This document shows positions 1-8,613 of a DNA stretch of 27,395 nt, piece by piece. Under the pieces are notes generated by a model that was not told where the DNA came from, did no database searches, and saw only the letters and a list, made by a program, of their open reading frames with translations. Made by a program: the position numbers and the translations under genes. Position 1 is the first letter of the stretch. Each line of letters begins with the position of its first letter. The stretch is from positions 1-27,395 of the forward strand of contig JBFKAV010000027.1 in NCBI GenBank assembly GCA_041621405.1, read 5' to 3'. Origin of the DNA: JBFKAV01 sp041621405. Lineage in GTDB: Bacteria; Pseudomonadota; Alphaproteobacteria; Rhodobacterales; Rhodobacteraceae.

Positions 1-956
1 AGTGAGGAGACCGCCCCGGTGCCGGTGGCGGCATAGAGCGCGAGCCCGCTGAGGCCGGTCAGCCCGAGCAGGACGACGAAGCCCATTTCGCCGCCCCAGG
101 CCCGCGGCGCGCCAAGCTCGCGGTCGGCTTGGGTCTTCAGCCAGGCCAGACCGGCGGTGCCGGCTACCAGGAGCACCCCGCCCGGAACGCCGAGGAGCTT
201 GGGCGGCGCCCACCAGGGATAGGGGGCGGCCCAGGCGAAGAGGTAGTGCAGGAGGGTGCCTGCGCAGGTGGCAGCGAAGCAGAGGAGAAAGCCGAACATC
301 GTCGCCTGATGTGCGAGACGCCGTGCATCGCTGTAGCGCTCCTCTCTTTCATAGTTGCAGCCCTGTCCCTGGCCGCCCGAGAGATTGACGAGCGATGCCG
401 CCGCCGCAGCGGCATCGCGAATGTCGGCCAGGGTCACCGGATGGCCACCGGTCTGGCGCCAGAACCGGGTCAGCCCGATGCCGAGGGCGACGAGTGGGAA
501 CAGGAAGGCCGGTGAGAAGATTGCGACCATCGCACCGTGGCCGAGGGCTGCATAGAACCCCTCGCCGCTTCCGGGCAGCGTGGCCACCGCCCAGAACCCG
601 AGCGCCAGCGCAGCCGCCAGCGCAAGCGCGATGGCCAGGCCGCTGTTCTGGAACGCTCCCGCAAGGCCGGCGGGCCAGGCGTAGCGGATCCAGCTCTCCT
701 GACGAAGCTCGGCAAGGACCTGCGGCAGGTTCAGGGCGAAGTCGTGCGGTGGCGTGTACTGGCAGGCGTAGTAGCAGCCACGGCAGTTGTGGCAGAGGTT
801 GGCGAGCTGCGTCAGGTCGCCGTCTGCGAACTCGGTGCGCCGGGTGATCGCGGGAAACACGGCGCAGTAGCCCTCACAGTAACGGCAGGCGTTGCAGATC
901 TCGACTTGTCGCCGCGCCTCAACGAGCAGGCTTTCCGGCCCGGCGTCAGCCGTCAT
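1..956 (-). CDS. tcuB: TcuB-like tricarballylate oxidation protein (partial, C-terminus cut by window edge)
   Basis: Read on the minus strand from the ATG at 956, this frame stays open to the window edge, giving about 318 residues of a protein that is usually near 370-380. Two cysteine clusters are visible (C21, C24, C27, C31 and C55, C58, C61, C65), each able to hold a 4Fe-4S cluster. They are followed by several hydrophobic segments typical of the membrane cytochrome-like part. In the TcuA/TcuB system of Salmonella, TcuB accepts electrons from the FADH2 of TcuA and passes them to the membrane quinone pool. The start overlaps the end of tcuA by 11 nt, so the two are probably co-transcribed and translationally coupled. 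The family was recognised from the cysteine spacing and the tcuA neighbour. The missing C-terminus cannot be judged. Confidence 0.87.
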   Translation of the reverse strand, partial: MTADAGPESLLVEARRQVEICNACRYCEGYCAVFPAITRRTEFADGDLTQLANLCHNCRGCYYACQYTPPHDFALNLPQVLAELRQESWIRYAWPAGLAGAFQNSGLAIALALAAALALGFWAVATLPGSGEGFYAALGHGAMVAIFSPAFLFPLVALGIGLTRFWRQTGGHPVTLADIRDAAAAAASLVNLSGGQGQGCNYEREERYSDARRLAHQATMFGFLLCFAATCAGTLLHYLFAWAAPYPWWAPPKLLGVPGGVLLVAGTAGLAWLKTQADRELGAPRAWGGEMGFVVLLGLTGLSGLALYAATGTGAVSS

Positions 957-2355
957 GTGCCGCAACCCCCTGTCCTGCGAGCCGCCCGAAGACCGTGCCG
1001 ATGGTCATGCCGAACCCGGCCAGATAGCCCTGCCCGAGAATGCTTCCGGCCATCATCTCTCCCGCTACCCAGAGGTTATCGTAGGGCCCCCCCGGCCCGG
1101 TCGCCCGCGCCTCCTGATCCACCTTCAGGCCCAGATAGGTGAAGGTCACGCCGGGGCGCAAAGAATAGCCGTAGAACGGCGGCTCCGCGATGGGTCGCGC
1201 CCAGTTGGATTTGGGCGGATCGAGCCCCTCGGTCGCCAGCCCGTCAAGCTCTTGCGGTCGGAACGCCCCAGGCCGGCAAGCGGCGTTGAATTCCGCGACC
1301 GTCGCCGCAAGCTTTGCGCCGTCGAGGCCGAGCGCCGCGCCCAGCCCCTCCACCGTGTCGGCCTTCACCGGCGGATATACCGAGGGCATGAACAAGGGCA
1401 GAGCCCGGCTGTCGATGATCGCGTAGGCGACCTGGTCGGGCTCGGCCGCCACCAGCCGGCCCCAGATCGCGTAGCGCTTGGGCCAGACGTCCTCGCCCTC
1501 GTCGTAGAACCGCTCGGCGTTCCTGTTGACCACCACCGAGAACGGCACGCAGTCGAGCCGGGTGACGATGCCGCCGTCGTACTTCGGCGCCCGGCCGTCG
1601 ATGGCGACGGCGTGGCACTGGGTCGGGTCGCCGACGCTTTCGGCGCCCTGGTCGAGCATGTCCTTCAACACCACGCCGCGGTTGTAGGGCGTGCCGCGGA
1701 TCAGGAAGTTCCGCGCCGCCTCGCCCCAGGCGCGGGCGAGCCAGTCGATGTCGGATTGGAACCCGCCGGCGGCGAGCACCGCGGCGCGCCCTTCGACCCG
1801 CAGGCGCTCGCCGCCGATCACGACCTCGACATGGGTGAACCTGGAGCCATCGAGCCCGATGTGCCGGACCTGGGCTTCGTAGAGGATCGTCACGCCGAGG
1901 TCCTCGGCGGTGGCGTAGTAGGCATTGACCAGGGCCTTGCCGCCGCCGAGGAAGAAGGCGTTGGTGCGGTCGAGTGACAGCGTGCCCGACAGCGATTTCT
2001 GAAAGTACACGCCATGCGCTTCCATCCAGGGCAGCGCCGCCGCGCTCGCACGGATCGCAAGCCGCGCCAGGGTCTCGTCGGTCCGGCCCGCGGTGACCTT
2101 CAGGAGGTCGTCGTAGAATTCGTCCTCGAGATAGCTGTCGACGAGCGGGCCGAGCGGGCCTTCATGCATGCAGCGGAAATTGCGGGTATGGCGCGAATTG
2201 CCGCCGCGATAGGGCCTCGGGGCGCCTTCCAAAAGCAGCACTCGCCGTCCGGCCTCGGCCGCCTCGATGGCCGCGCAGAGCGCGGCATTGCCGCCGCCGA
2301 CAACGATCACGTCCCAGCGCCGCCGGGGAATGTCCTCGCGCGGCGCCAATCTCAC
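946..2355 (-). CDS. tcuA: TcuA-like FAD-dependent tricarballylate dehydrogenase
   Basis: A flavoprotein of the fumarate reductase/succinate dehydrogenase type. Near the N-terminus is a dinucleotide-binding loop (VVGGGNAA), then a GGNSRHTRN segment characteristic of TcuA, and a C-terminal GEMMAGSILGQGYLAG flavin segment. TcuA oxidises tricarballylate to cis-aconitate using FAD, and TcuB re-oxidises the flavin. The start is uncertain. The GTG at 2355 gives 469 residues, close to the roughly 467 of Salmonella TcuA. An in-frame ATG at 2397 gives 483 residues but begins directly against a 12-bp palindrome with no ribosome-binding site, so I prefer 2355. Neither start has a strong Shine-Dalgarno sequence. 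It is divergent from the tctC-type gene, consistent with uptake and first oxidation of the same acid. The real substrate could be another tricarboxylate or unsaturated acid. Confidence 0.88.
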   Translation of the reverse strand: MRLAPREDIPRRRWDVIVVGGGNAALCAAIEAAEAGRRVLLLEGAPRPYRGGNSRHTRNFRCMHEGPLGPLVDSYLEDEFYDDLLKVTAGRTDETLARLAIRASAAALPWMEAHGVYFQKSLSGTLSLDRTNAFFLGGGKALVNAYYATAEDLGVTILYEAQVRHIGLDGSRFTHVEVVIGGERLRVEGRAAVLAAGGFQSDIDWLARAWGEAARNFLIRGTPYNRGVVLKDMLDQGAESVGDPTQCHAVAIDGRAPKYDGGIVTRLDCVPFSVVVNRNAERFYDEGEDVWPKRYAIWGRLVAAEPDQVAYAIIDSRALPLFMPSVYPPVKADTVEGLGAALGLDGAKLAATVAEFNAACRPGAFRPQELDGLATEGLDPPKSNWARPIAEPPFYGYSLRPGVTFTYLGLKVDQEARATGPGGPYDNLWVAGEMMAGSILGQGYLAGFGMTIGTVFGRLAGQGVAAHDG

Positions 2356-2397
2356 GGCGGCGCTCGACCGACCGCAGCCACCGCGACGGCCTGGCAT

Positions 2398-2409
2398 CGT
2401 TTGCAAACG
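2398..2409. promoter_or_regulatory. Perfect 12-bp palindrome in the tcuA/tctC divergent region (candidate operator)
   Basis: The 12 bases CGTTTGCAAACG read the same on both strands. They lie just upstream of the tcuA coding region and about 200 bp from tctC. A perfect 6+6 dyad in a divergent promoter region is a reasonable operator candidate. The TTTGCAAA core resembles sites of several helix-turn-helix regulators, but I cannot name the family and no regulator gene is adjacent. Confidence 0.4.
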
Positions 2410-2528
2410 GGGTACCCATCGGGAGCGATCATGGCCGGTCGGTAGCTGTTCGAACGCGCGGGCGTCAAGACGGTTCCGCCGAAACGAAGCCGGGGGAATT
2501 CTGGGGTTTACTGTTGCGGTGTCAGGGT

Positions 2529-2554
2529 TTGACGCTGCATGATCGTGGCACGAT
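2529..2554 (+). promoter_or_regulatory. Candidate promoter/operator for the tctC operon
   Basis: TTGACG at 2529-2534 matches five of six -35 consensus bases, but no good -10 follows at standard spacing. Directly downstream is a 13-bp dyad, ATCGTG-G-CACGAT (2542-2554), placed where an operator could block initiation. A second TTGACG faces the other way on the minus strand (2468-2463) and could serve tcuA. These are weak individual matches; their value is that they lie in a 200-bp gene-free divergent region. Confidence 0.3.
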
Positions 2555-2604
2555 GGCGGAGCGTCTGAAAAACCGCCGCAAAAGGACAGGGAGGAGACGA
2601 AACG

Positions 2605-3699
2605 ATGGGCAAATGCCTTGATATTCGCCGTGGGCTCACGGCAATCGCGATGACCGCAGCGCTCGTGTTTCCGGTTTCGGCCGCGGCACAATCGCTGGAA
2701 GGCAAGACGGTCGAATGGGTGATCCCGTTCTCAGAATCGGGAGGTTCGGCGGCCTGGGCGAACTTCTTCGCGCCGCTTCTGAGCGAGGCGCTGCCGGGCA
2801 ACCCGGTGGTCGTGGTGCGCTACCGTCCCGGTGGCGGCTCGACCACCGGCGCCAACTGGTTCCAGGAGAACCAGGGCTCGGGCGACGGCACGCTGGTCTT
2901 CGGCACGTCCGGCTCGACCCAGTTCCCCTACCTCCTGGGCGACCCGCGGGTGCGCTACGAATACAAGGACTGGAAGGTGGTCCTGGCCTCGGGCACCGGC
3001 GGCGTGGTCTACCTGCCGCCCGATCTGGGCGCGCGCTACGACGGCGATTTCGACGATCTCAAGGACGAGTTCTTCCTCTACGGCTCGCAGGGCGCCACGA
3101 CCCTCGACCTGGTGCCGCTGCTGGCGTTCAAGATGCTCGGGCTTCAGGTCGATCCGGTGTTCGGGGTCGAGGGGCGCGGCGATGGCCGGCTGATGTTCGA
3201 GCGCGGCGAGGCGAACATCGACTACCAGACCAGCTCGGCCTACCTGTCGAACGTCCAGCCGCTGGTGGATCAGGGTCTCGCGGTACCTGCGTTCTCCTGG
3301 GGTGCGCTCGACGAAACCGGCGCCATCGTCCGCGACCCGACCTTCCCCGACATGCCGTCGTTCAAGGAGGTCTGCGAGGCGACCGAGGGCTGCGAGACGT
3401 CCGGCACCGCCTGGGATGCCTGGAAGGCGTTCTTCGTCTCCGGATTCGCGGCGCAGAAGATGCTCTACCTGCCGGGCAGCGCCAGCGACGAGATGGTGGC
3501 GATCTATACCAAGGCCTTCTCCGACGTGAAGGCACGGCCGGATTTCGCCGAGATCTCTGCCGAGGCGCTGGGCATCTACCCGCAAGGCGTTGGCGACGCG
3601 GCTATCGAGGCGAACGCGCAGGCGATCACGATCTCGCCAGAGGCCAAGCAGTTCGTGCTCGACTGGCTGAAGGAGGACTACGACGTCACTCTTGAGTGA
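2605..3699 (+). CDS. tctC: Tripartite tricarboxylate transporter substrate-binding protein (TctC family)
   Basis: A 364-residue secreted protein that captures a carboxylate in the periplasm and delivers it to the TctA/TctB membrane component. A Sec signal peptide is evident: basic start, hydrophobic residues about 11-25, and a probable cut after the alanine run near 26-28. The mature protein opens with the LEGKTVEWVIPFSESGGSAAW segment, matching the family's first ligand-loop region (usually VPFxPGGxxD). Here a serine-rich variant replaces the usual PGG, and the protein is longer than typical members (about 320-330). This may mean an unusual ligand. A strong GGAGGAG ribosome-binding site at 2590-2596 supports the ATG. 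It is first in the plus-strand series, and a stem-loop follows it. Substrate cannot be read from sequence, but TcuAB nearby argues for a tricarboxylate. Confidence 0.86.
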   Translation: MGKCLDIRRGLTAIAMTAALVFPVSAAAQSLEGKTVEWVIPFSESGGSAAWANFFAPLLSEALPGNPVVVVRYRPGGGSTTGANWFQENQGSGDGTLVFGTSGSTQFPYLLGDPRVRYEYKDWKVVLASGTGGVVYLPPDLGARYDGDFDDLKDEFFLYGSQGATTLDLVPLLAFKMLGLQVDPVFGVEGRGDGRLMFERGEANIDYQTSSAYLSNVQPLVDQGLAVPAFSWGALDETGAIVRDPTFPDMPSFKEVCEATEGCETSGTAWDAWKAFFVSGFAAQKMLYLPGSASDEMVAIYTKAFSDVKARPDFAEISAEALGIYPQGVGDAAIEANAQAITISPEAKQFVLDWLKEDYDVTLE

Positions 3700-3719
3700 C
3701 CGCCTGGACCTCATGACGC

Positions 3720-3752
3720 CCTCCGCCCGGTGCAGACGTGGCCGGGCGGAGG
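3720..3752 (+). other. Perfect 11-bp stem-loop between tctC and tctAB
   Basis: CCTCCGCCCGG (3720-3730) pairs perfectly with CCGGGCGGAGG (3742-3752) around an 11-nt loop. No T-run follows, so it is unlikely to be a complete intrinsic terminator. A GC-rich stem just behind a binding-protein gene is known in other transporter operons to stabilise the upstream mRNA or partly attenuate transcription, giving more binding protein than permease. That role is inferred here. Confidence 0.6.
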
Positions 3753-3776
3753 TCCTCAAGCCGCCGGAGAGCCGAT

Positions 3777-5792
3777 TTGGACGTCCTTGCCACCGCTTTG
3801 CCCGCGCTCGGGGATGCCATCGCGCTGGTGCTCCACCCGCAGCAATTGATGTACCTGATGGCAGGCGTGCTGCTGGGCCTCTCGATCGGCGTGTTGCCGG
3901 GGCTTGGCGGGATAGCCGGGCTCGCGCTGGTGCTGCCGTTCATGTACGGGATGGAACAGGTAGCTGGCCTCGCGCTGATGGTCGGCCTGGTGGCGGTGAT
4001 CCCGACGTCCGACACGTTCTCCTCGGTGCTGCTCGGCATTCCCGGCTCCTCGGCAAGCCAGGCCACGGTGCTCGACGGCTTTCCTCTGGCCAAGCAGGGA
4101 CACGCCGCGCGGGCGCTCTCGGCGGCCTTCGCCTCCTCGCTCTTCGGCGGGCTCTTCGGGGCGGTGATCCTGACCTGCTTCATCTTCGTCGCGCGGCCGC
4201 TGATCCTCGCCTTCGGCGTTCCCGAGATGCTGATGATCACCGTCCTCGGCATGTCGATGGTGGCGATCCTCGCGGGCCGGGTACCGATGAAGGGCATCGT
4301 TGCCGCCGGCCTCGGGCTGATGGCCGGCACCGTCGGCAGCGCGCCGGCGGGCGGCTCGCTCAGGATGTCGACCTACGATATCCCCTATCTGGTCGACGGC
4401 TTCCAGCTGGTGATCGTCGGACTCGGGATCTACGCGATCCCCGAGATCGTCTCGCTCCTGCGCCAGGACAAGCCCATCGCCGGGACCTCGGCATTGGGCG
4501 AGGGCTGGCTGCAAGGCATCCGTGACTGGTGGTCCAACAGGTGGCTTTCGGTCCGTTGCGCCGCCATTGGTGTCGTCGTCGGCGTGATCCCGGGCCTTGG
4601 CGGCTCGGTGGTGGACTGGATCGCCTACGGCTCGGCAGTGCAGACGGCCAAGGACCGCTCGCAGTTCGGCTCGGGCGACATCCGCGGCGTGGTGGCGCCG
4701 GAAAGCTCCAACAACGCCAAGGAGGGCGGCGGCCTGGTGCCGACGCTGATCTTCGGCATCCCCGGCTCGGGCTCGATGGCGGTCTTCCTGGGCGGGCTCG
4801 CGCTCTTGGGCCTGTCGCCTGGGCCGCAGATGGTGCGCAACAATCTCGACATCACCTACACCATCGTTTGGTCGCTGGCCTTGGCCAACGTATTCGGCGC
4901 GGGGCTTTGTATCCTCCTGTCGAACCAGATCGCCAAGCTGACGCGGATCCGCTTCACCCTGCTCGCGCCCTATCTCTTCATGCTGATCGCCTTCGCAGCC
5001 TTCCAGTCGCGGCAATCGCTGGGCGACCTCGCCGCGCTTCTGGGCATCGGCGCCCTCGGCATCCTCCTGCGCCGGTTCGAGTATTCCCGCCCAGCCTTCC
5101 TGATCGGCTTCGTCCTGTCCAACCAGAGCGAGATCTTCGTCAACCAGGCCTTCCAGATCGCCAGCTCACGCTTTCGGCGCAGCATGGAGGCGGGTCTCGA
5201 CTACATCTTCTCGCCGCTGGCCATCGCTCTCCTGATCCTGACCGTGATCTCCATCGTCGTCGGCATCCGCGCCTCGAAGAACATCCGCGAGAACATCGAC
5301 GTCCACACCGGCACCAAACTTGCCCCGGCGGTCTTCCTTGCCTGCATCACCCTCTACATGGTCGTCGCGGTGATCGACGCCGCGACGATCTCGCGAATGG
5401 GCGACAAGGTCTTCCCGCTGGCGATCGGCCTGGTCACGCTTGCCGGCTGCGTCGCGCTCCTGGCGCGGATGGCCCGCAGGCCCGCGAGCGACGAGGCGTT
5501 CGTCGATCTCGAGGCGGGCGGCGAGGATTCCGCCGCGCCGCACGGGCTCTGGCGGACGCTGGTCTGGTTCCTGTTCCTCCTGATCCTGAGCAGCCTCTTC
5601 GGCTTCATCATCGCCGCCGCGATCTTCCTTCTCGCTTTCTTCCGGCTGCGCGGCCGGCTCGGCTGGCCCGTGATCGGTCTCTACAGCGCTGCCGGCATCG
5701 CTTTCATCCTGTTCCTGGCCTGGGTGCTGGGCCGGAATTTCCCGCCAGGGCTCCTGCAGAGCTACACAGACCTCCCGTGGCCCTTCAATTGA
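3777..5792 (+). CDS. tctA: Fused TctA-TctB tripartite tricarboxylate transporter permease
   Basis: A 671-residue membrane protein carrying both membrane components of a TTT transporter in one chain. Residues about 20-500 are TctA, with the two duplicated glycine/proline loops (PGLGG at 41-45 and 272-276) and the APESSNNAKEGG segment at 308-319. Residues about 510-671 form a four-helix TctB-like domain, which in most systems is a separate protein of about 150 residues. I choose the TTG at 3777: GGAGA lies 7 nt upstream, and the resulting MDVLA start resembles other TctA N-termini. The alternative GTG at 3738 lies inside the stem-loop and would add an arginine/serine-rich tail. Transport is powered by an ion gradient in the family. 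The next gene starts 7 nt after the stop, so they form one operon. Confidence 0.9.
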   Translation: MDVLATALPALGDAIALVLHPQQLMYLMAGVLLGLSIGVLPGLGGIAGLALVLPFMYGMEQVAGLALMVGLVAVIPTSDTFSSVLLGIPGSSASQATVLDGFPLAKQGHAARALSAAFASSLFGGLFGAVILTCFIFVARPLILAFGVPEMLMITVLGMSMVAILAGRVPMKGIVAAGLGLMAGTVGSAPAGGSLRMSTYDIPYLVDGFQLVIVGLGIYAIPEIVSLLRQDKPIAGTSALGEGWLQGIRDWWSNRWLSVRCAAIGVVVGVIPGLGGSVVDWIAYGSAVQTAKDRSQFGSGDIRGVVAPESSNNAKEGGGLVPTLIFGIPGSGSMAVFLGGLALLGLSPGPQMVRNNLDITYTIVWSLALANVFGAGLCILLSNQIAKLTRIRFTLLAPYLFMLIAFAAFQSRQSLGDLAALLGIGALGILLRRFEYSRPAFLIGFVLSNQSEIFVNQAFQIASSRFRRSMEAGLDYIFSPLAIALLILTVISIVVGIRASKNIRENIDVHTGTKLAPAVFLACITLYMVVAVIDAATISRMGDKVFPLAIGLVTLAGCVALLARMARRPASDEAFVDLEAGGEDSAAPHGLWRTLVWFLFLLILSSLFGFIIAAAIFLLAFFRLRGRLGWPVIGLYSAAGIAFILFLAWVLGRNFPPGLLQSYTDLPWPFN

Positions 5793-5799
5793 TCCGCAG

Positions 5800-6897
5800 A
5801 TGACACAAATCCCGATCCCGTTTCACTTCCTGCGCGGCGGCACCTCGCGCGGGCCCTACTTCCGGCGTTCTAACCTGCCCGAGGACGAAGACGCCCTCTC
5901 CGAGGTACTGATCGCCGTCGTCGGCGCCGGCAATCCGCGCAACATCGACGGTCTCGGCGGCGGCGTCGCGGTGACGACCAAGGTGGCGATGCTGAGCCGG
6001 TCCGAGGAAGACGCCGCCGACGTGGACTACTTCTTCGCCCAGGTGGCGGTCGAGGAACGGCTCGTGGACTACAAGCCGACCTGCGGCAACATCCTCGTCG
6101 GCGTCGGCCCGGCGGCGATCGAGATGGGGCTCGTCGAGGCGGGCGATCCCGAAACCCGCGTCCGCATCCGCGCCGTGAACACCGGCGCGCTGGTCGAGGC
6201 GATTGTCCAGACACCGGGCGGCCAGGTCAGCTACGACGGCGAAACTTCGATCGACGGTGTGCCCGGCACTGCCGCGCCGGTGGCGTTGAACTTCCTCGAC
6301 GTGGTGGGCTCCAGGTCCGGCGCGATGTTCCCCACCGGGCAGCCCATCGACGCGATCGACGGCACGGAAGTGAGCTGCGTGGACGTGGCGATGCCGATGA
6401 TGATCGCCCGGGCCGAGGATCTCGGCATCACCGGCTACGAGACCATCGATGAGCTCGACGCCAACAAGGCGCTCTTCGCCCGGATCGAGGCGCTGCGGCG
6501 AGAGGCCGGGCGCCGGATGGGCTTCGGCGACGTCTCGAAGTCGGTGACGCCGAAGGTCGGGCTGATCGCCAGACCCCGCGAAGGCGGGCACTTCTCGGCC
6601 CGCTACTTCATGCCCTGGGATACCCATCCGACCCTCGCTGTCACCGGCTCGCAATGCCTCGCCGCCTGCGCGCTGGCGCCGGGAACCGTGGCCGCCGGGC
6701 TGGTCGCGCCAATCGACCCTTCGCCAGCGGTCGTGCGGATCGAGCATCCGATGGGGCTGATGGACGTCACCGTGACTTACAGCAGGGGCGCCGGCGGCTT
6801 CACGTTCCACTCCGCCGGCGTCGTACGCACGGCGCGGCTGATCGCGCGCGGCGAGGTGCTTGTGCCCCGTCGGCTCGATTGGACCGGCCGCGCATGA
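5800..6897 (+). CDS. PrpF/GalD-type isomerase (4-oxalomesaconate tautomerase or aconitate isomerase family)
   Basis: A 365-residue member of the PrpF family (diaminopimelate-epimerase fold). These proteins move a double bond in unsaturated carboxylic acids: PrpF acts on methylaconitate, GalD on 4-oxalomesaconate, and some relatives interconvert cis- and trans-aconitate. Visible hallmarks are the N-terminal FLRGGTSRG, NIDGLGGGVAVTTK ending in K61, and KPTCGN with C95. In PrpF a lysine and a cysteine at the equivalent places are essential. The C-terminal segment (ARYFMPWDTHPTLAVTGS) is GalD-like. Beside TcuAB and a TTT transporter it most likely isomerises an aconitate-like intermediate, but the choice between GalD and aconitate isomerase is open. 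Its stop overlaps the next start as ATGA. Confidence 0.85.
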   Translation: MTQIPIPFHFLRGGTSRGPYFRRSNLPEDEDALSEVLIAVVGAGNPRNIDGLGGGVAVTTKVAMLSRSEEDAADVDYFFAQVAVEERLVDYKPTCGNILVGVGPAAIEMGLVEAGDPETRVRIRAVNTGALVEAIVQTPGGQVSYDGETSIDGVPGTAAPVALNFLDVVGSRSGAMFPTGQPIDAIDGTEVSCVDVAMPMMIARAEDLGITGYETIDELDANKALFARIEALRREAGRRMGFGDVSKSVTPKVGLIARPREGGHFSARYFMPWDTHPTLAVTGSQCLAACALAPGTVAAGLVAPIDPSPAVVRIEHPMGLMDVTVTYSRGAGGFTFHSAGVVRTARLIARGEVLVPRRLDWTGRA

Positions 6898-8576
6898 TCG
6901 GCTCGGCGGGACCTAGGGTCTACGACACCCTCGCCCGCGCCTTTCGGCAGGAGGGGACGGAGACCTGCTTCGCGCTCCTCGGCGACGCCAACATGAACTT
7001 CGCGACGCGTCTGGCCGACCAGGGCTGCCGGATGATCTATGTCCGGCACGAGCATTGCGCCGTCGCCGCGGCCATGGCCTTCGCCCGCAAGACCGGCGAG
7101 GTCGGGCTCGCCACCGTGACATGCGGGCCCGGGCTGACCCAGGTGATGACGGCCCTGCCGGCGGCGGTGCGGGCTCATCTGCCGCTCGTCGTCTTTGCCG
7201 GCGAGGCGCCGCTGAAAAGCGGCTGGTACAACCAGGGGATCGACCAGGCGCCCCTGGTGAGGGCGACCGGCGCCGCATATCACAGCCTGCACCACGTGCC
7301 GCGGATGCCGGTGGCGATCCGCGACGCCTTCCTGCAGGCGCGTTGCGAACGGCGGCCGGTGGTGATCGGAGTGCCCTTCGACCTACAGAACCTCACGTGG
7401 GAAGGGCCCGAACGACTGCCCGAGCCGTCGCACGCGATCCTGCCGCGGCCGGCGCCGATTCCGCCCGCCGCTGGCGATCTCGCCAAGGCCGCGCGGCTGG
7501 TCGACGAGGCCGAGCGGATCGTGGTCCTGGCCGGGATGGGCGTCGCCGAGGCCGGCGCGGCCTCGGCCTGCCGGGCGCTGGCCGGGAAGGCCGGCGCGCT
7601 CCTTGCCACCACGCTGCCGGCGCGCGGGCTCTTTCACGATGATCCCTTCTGCATCGGCATCGCCGGCAGCATGAGCACCCGGCTCGGGCTCGACTGCCTG
7701 GCCGAGGCCGGCTTGGTGATCGCGATCGGCTGCTCGCTCGCCTATCACGCCGGCGGCGGTGGCCAGCTCTGGCCGAAATCGCGGCTGCTGCAGGTCGACA
7801 TCGACCCGGTGGCGGTGGCCCAGGGGCAGGAGGTCGCGCGCCACCATTTGCGCGCCGACGCCCGCCTCGGCGCCGAGGCGCTGGCCAGCGCCATTGCCGA
7901 CCGTCGCCGGACCTGGCGCAGTGACGATCTGGCCCTTCGCATTCGAAGCACCCCGCCCGATGACCACCCGTTCGATATCGAGCCGGGGCTTCTCGATCCG
8001 CGCGACGTCGTCGCCGCGCTCGAAGCCGCGATCCCTCCCGACTGGGAGCTGGTGAATTCCTCGGGCCATTGCTCGTATTTCTTCGCCCAGATGCCATCGC
8101 GGCCCTACGAGCGCTTCCTGACGATCCGCGAGTACGGGGCGATCGGCAACGGCACCTCCTTCGCCATGGGGGTCGCCGCCGCGCGGCAGGGGGAGACGAT
8201 AGTGCTGTTCGACGGCGACGGGAGCCTCTTGATGCACGTGCAGGAACTGGAGACGATCCGCCGGCACGGACTTAACATCCTGATCGTGGTGCTGAACGAC
8301 GGCGCCTACGGCTCCGAGATCCACAAGCTGCGCGCCGAGGGGCTTTCTGACGCCGGCGCCGCCTTCGGGCGCACTGATCTTGCCGCCATCGCCCGCGGTT
8401 TTGGGCTGAGCGGCGAGACGGTCGGCGATCTCGCGGCGATCCCGGACCTGGTCGCGCGGTTCGCGGCGACCGGCGGCGCGGCGGTCTGGGACGTGCCGGT
8501 CTCGGACCGGGTTTTCTCGCCGGTGATCCGGCGGGCACATCCTGGCATGGTTCGACCGGTCCGGGCCGAGCAGTGA
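6894..8576 (+). CDS. Thiamine-diphosphate-dependent enzyme (acetolactate synthase/decarboxylase superfamily)
   Basis: A 560-residue ThDP enzyme with the standard three-domain order: PYR domain with the cofactor-activating glutamate E53 (in VRHEHCAVAAAMAFARKTG), a central Rossmann-like domain about 190-340, and a C-terminal PP domain with the GDG (441-443) to N468 magnesium/diphosphate motif. The family decarboxylates or ligates 2-oxo acids. It is too divergent from Xsc, Ppd or IlvB patterns known to me to name a reaction. The ATG at 6894 overlaps the upstream stop (ATGA), showing tight coupling to the isomerase gene. In this operon it probably acts on a 2-oxo acid made downstream of the isomerase, as a decarboxylase or carboligase. 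It could alternatively be an orphan acetolactate-synthase-like protein. Confidence 0.85.
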   Translation: MIGSAGPRVYDTLARAFRQEGTETCFALLGDANMNFATRLADQGCRMIYVRHEHCAVAAAMAFARKTGEVGLATVTCGPGLTQVMTALPAAVRAHLPLVVFAGEAPLKSGWYNQGIDQAPLVRATGAAYHSLHHVPRMPVAIRDAFLQARCERRPVVIGVPFDLQNLTWEGPERLPEPSHAILPRPAPIPPAAGDLAKAARLVDEAERIVVLAGMGVAEAGAASACRALAGKAGALLATTLPARGLFHDDPFCIGIAGSMSTRLGLDCLAEAGLVIAIGCSLAYHAGGGGQLWPKSRLLQVDIDPVAVAQGQEVARHHLRADARLGAEALASAIADRRRTWRSDDLALRIRSTPPDDHPFDIEPGLLDPRDVVAALEAAIPPDWELVNSSGHCSYFFAQMPSRPYERFLTIREYGAIGNGTSFAMGVAAARQGETIVLFDGDGSLLMHVQELETIRRHGLNILIVVLNDGAYGSEIHKLRAEGLSDAGAAFGRTDLAAIARGFGLSGETVGDLAAIPDLVARFAATGGAAVWDVPVSDRVFSPVIRRAHPGMVRPVRAEQ

Positions 8577-8613
8577 CCGCGCGCGATTGACTATTGGGCG
8601 CTGCGAAACGTGA

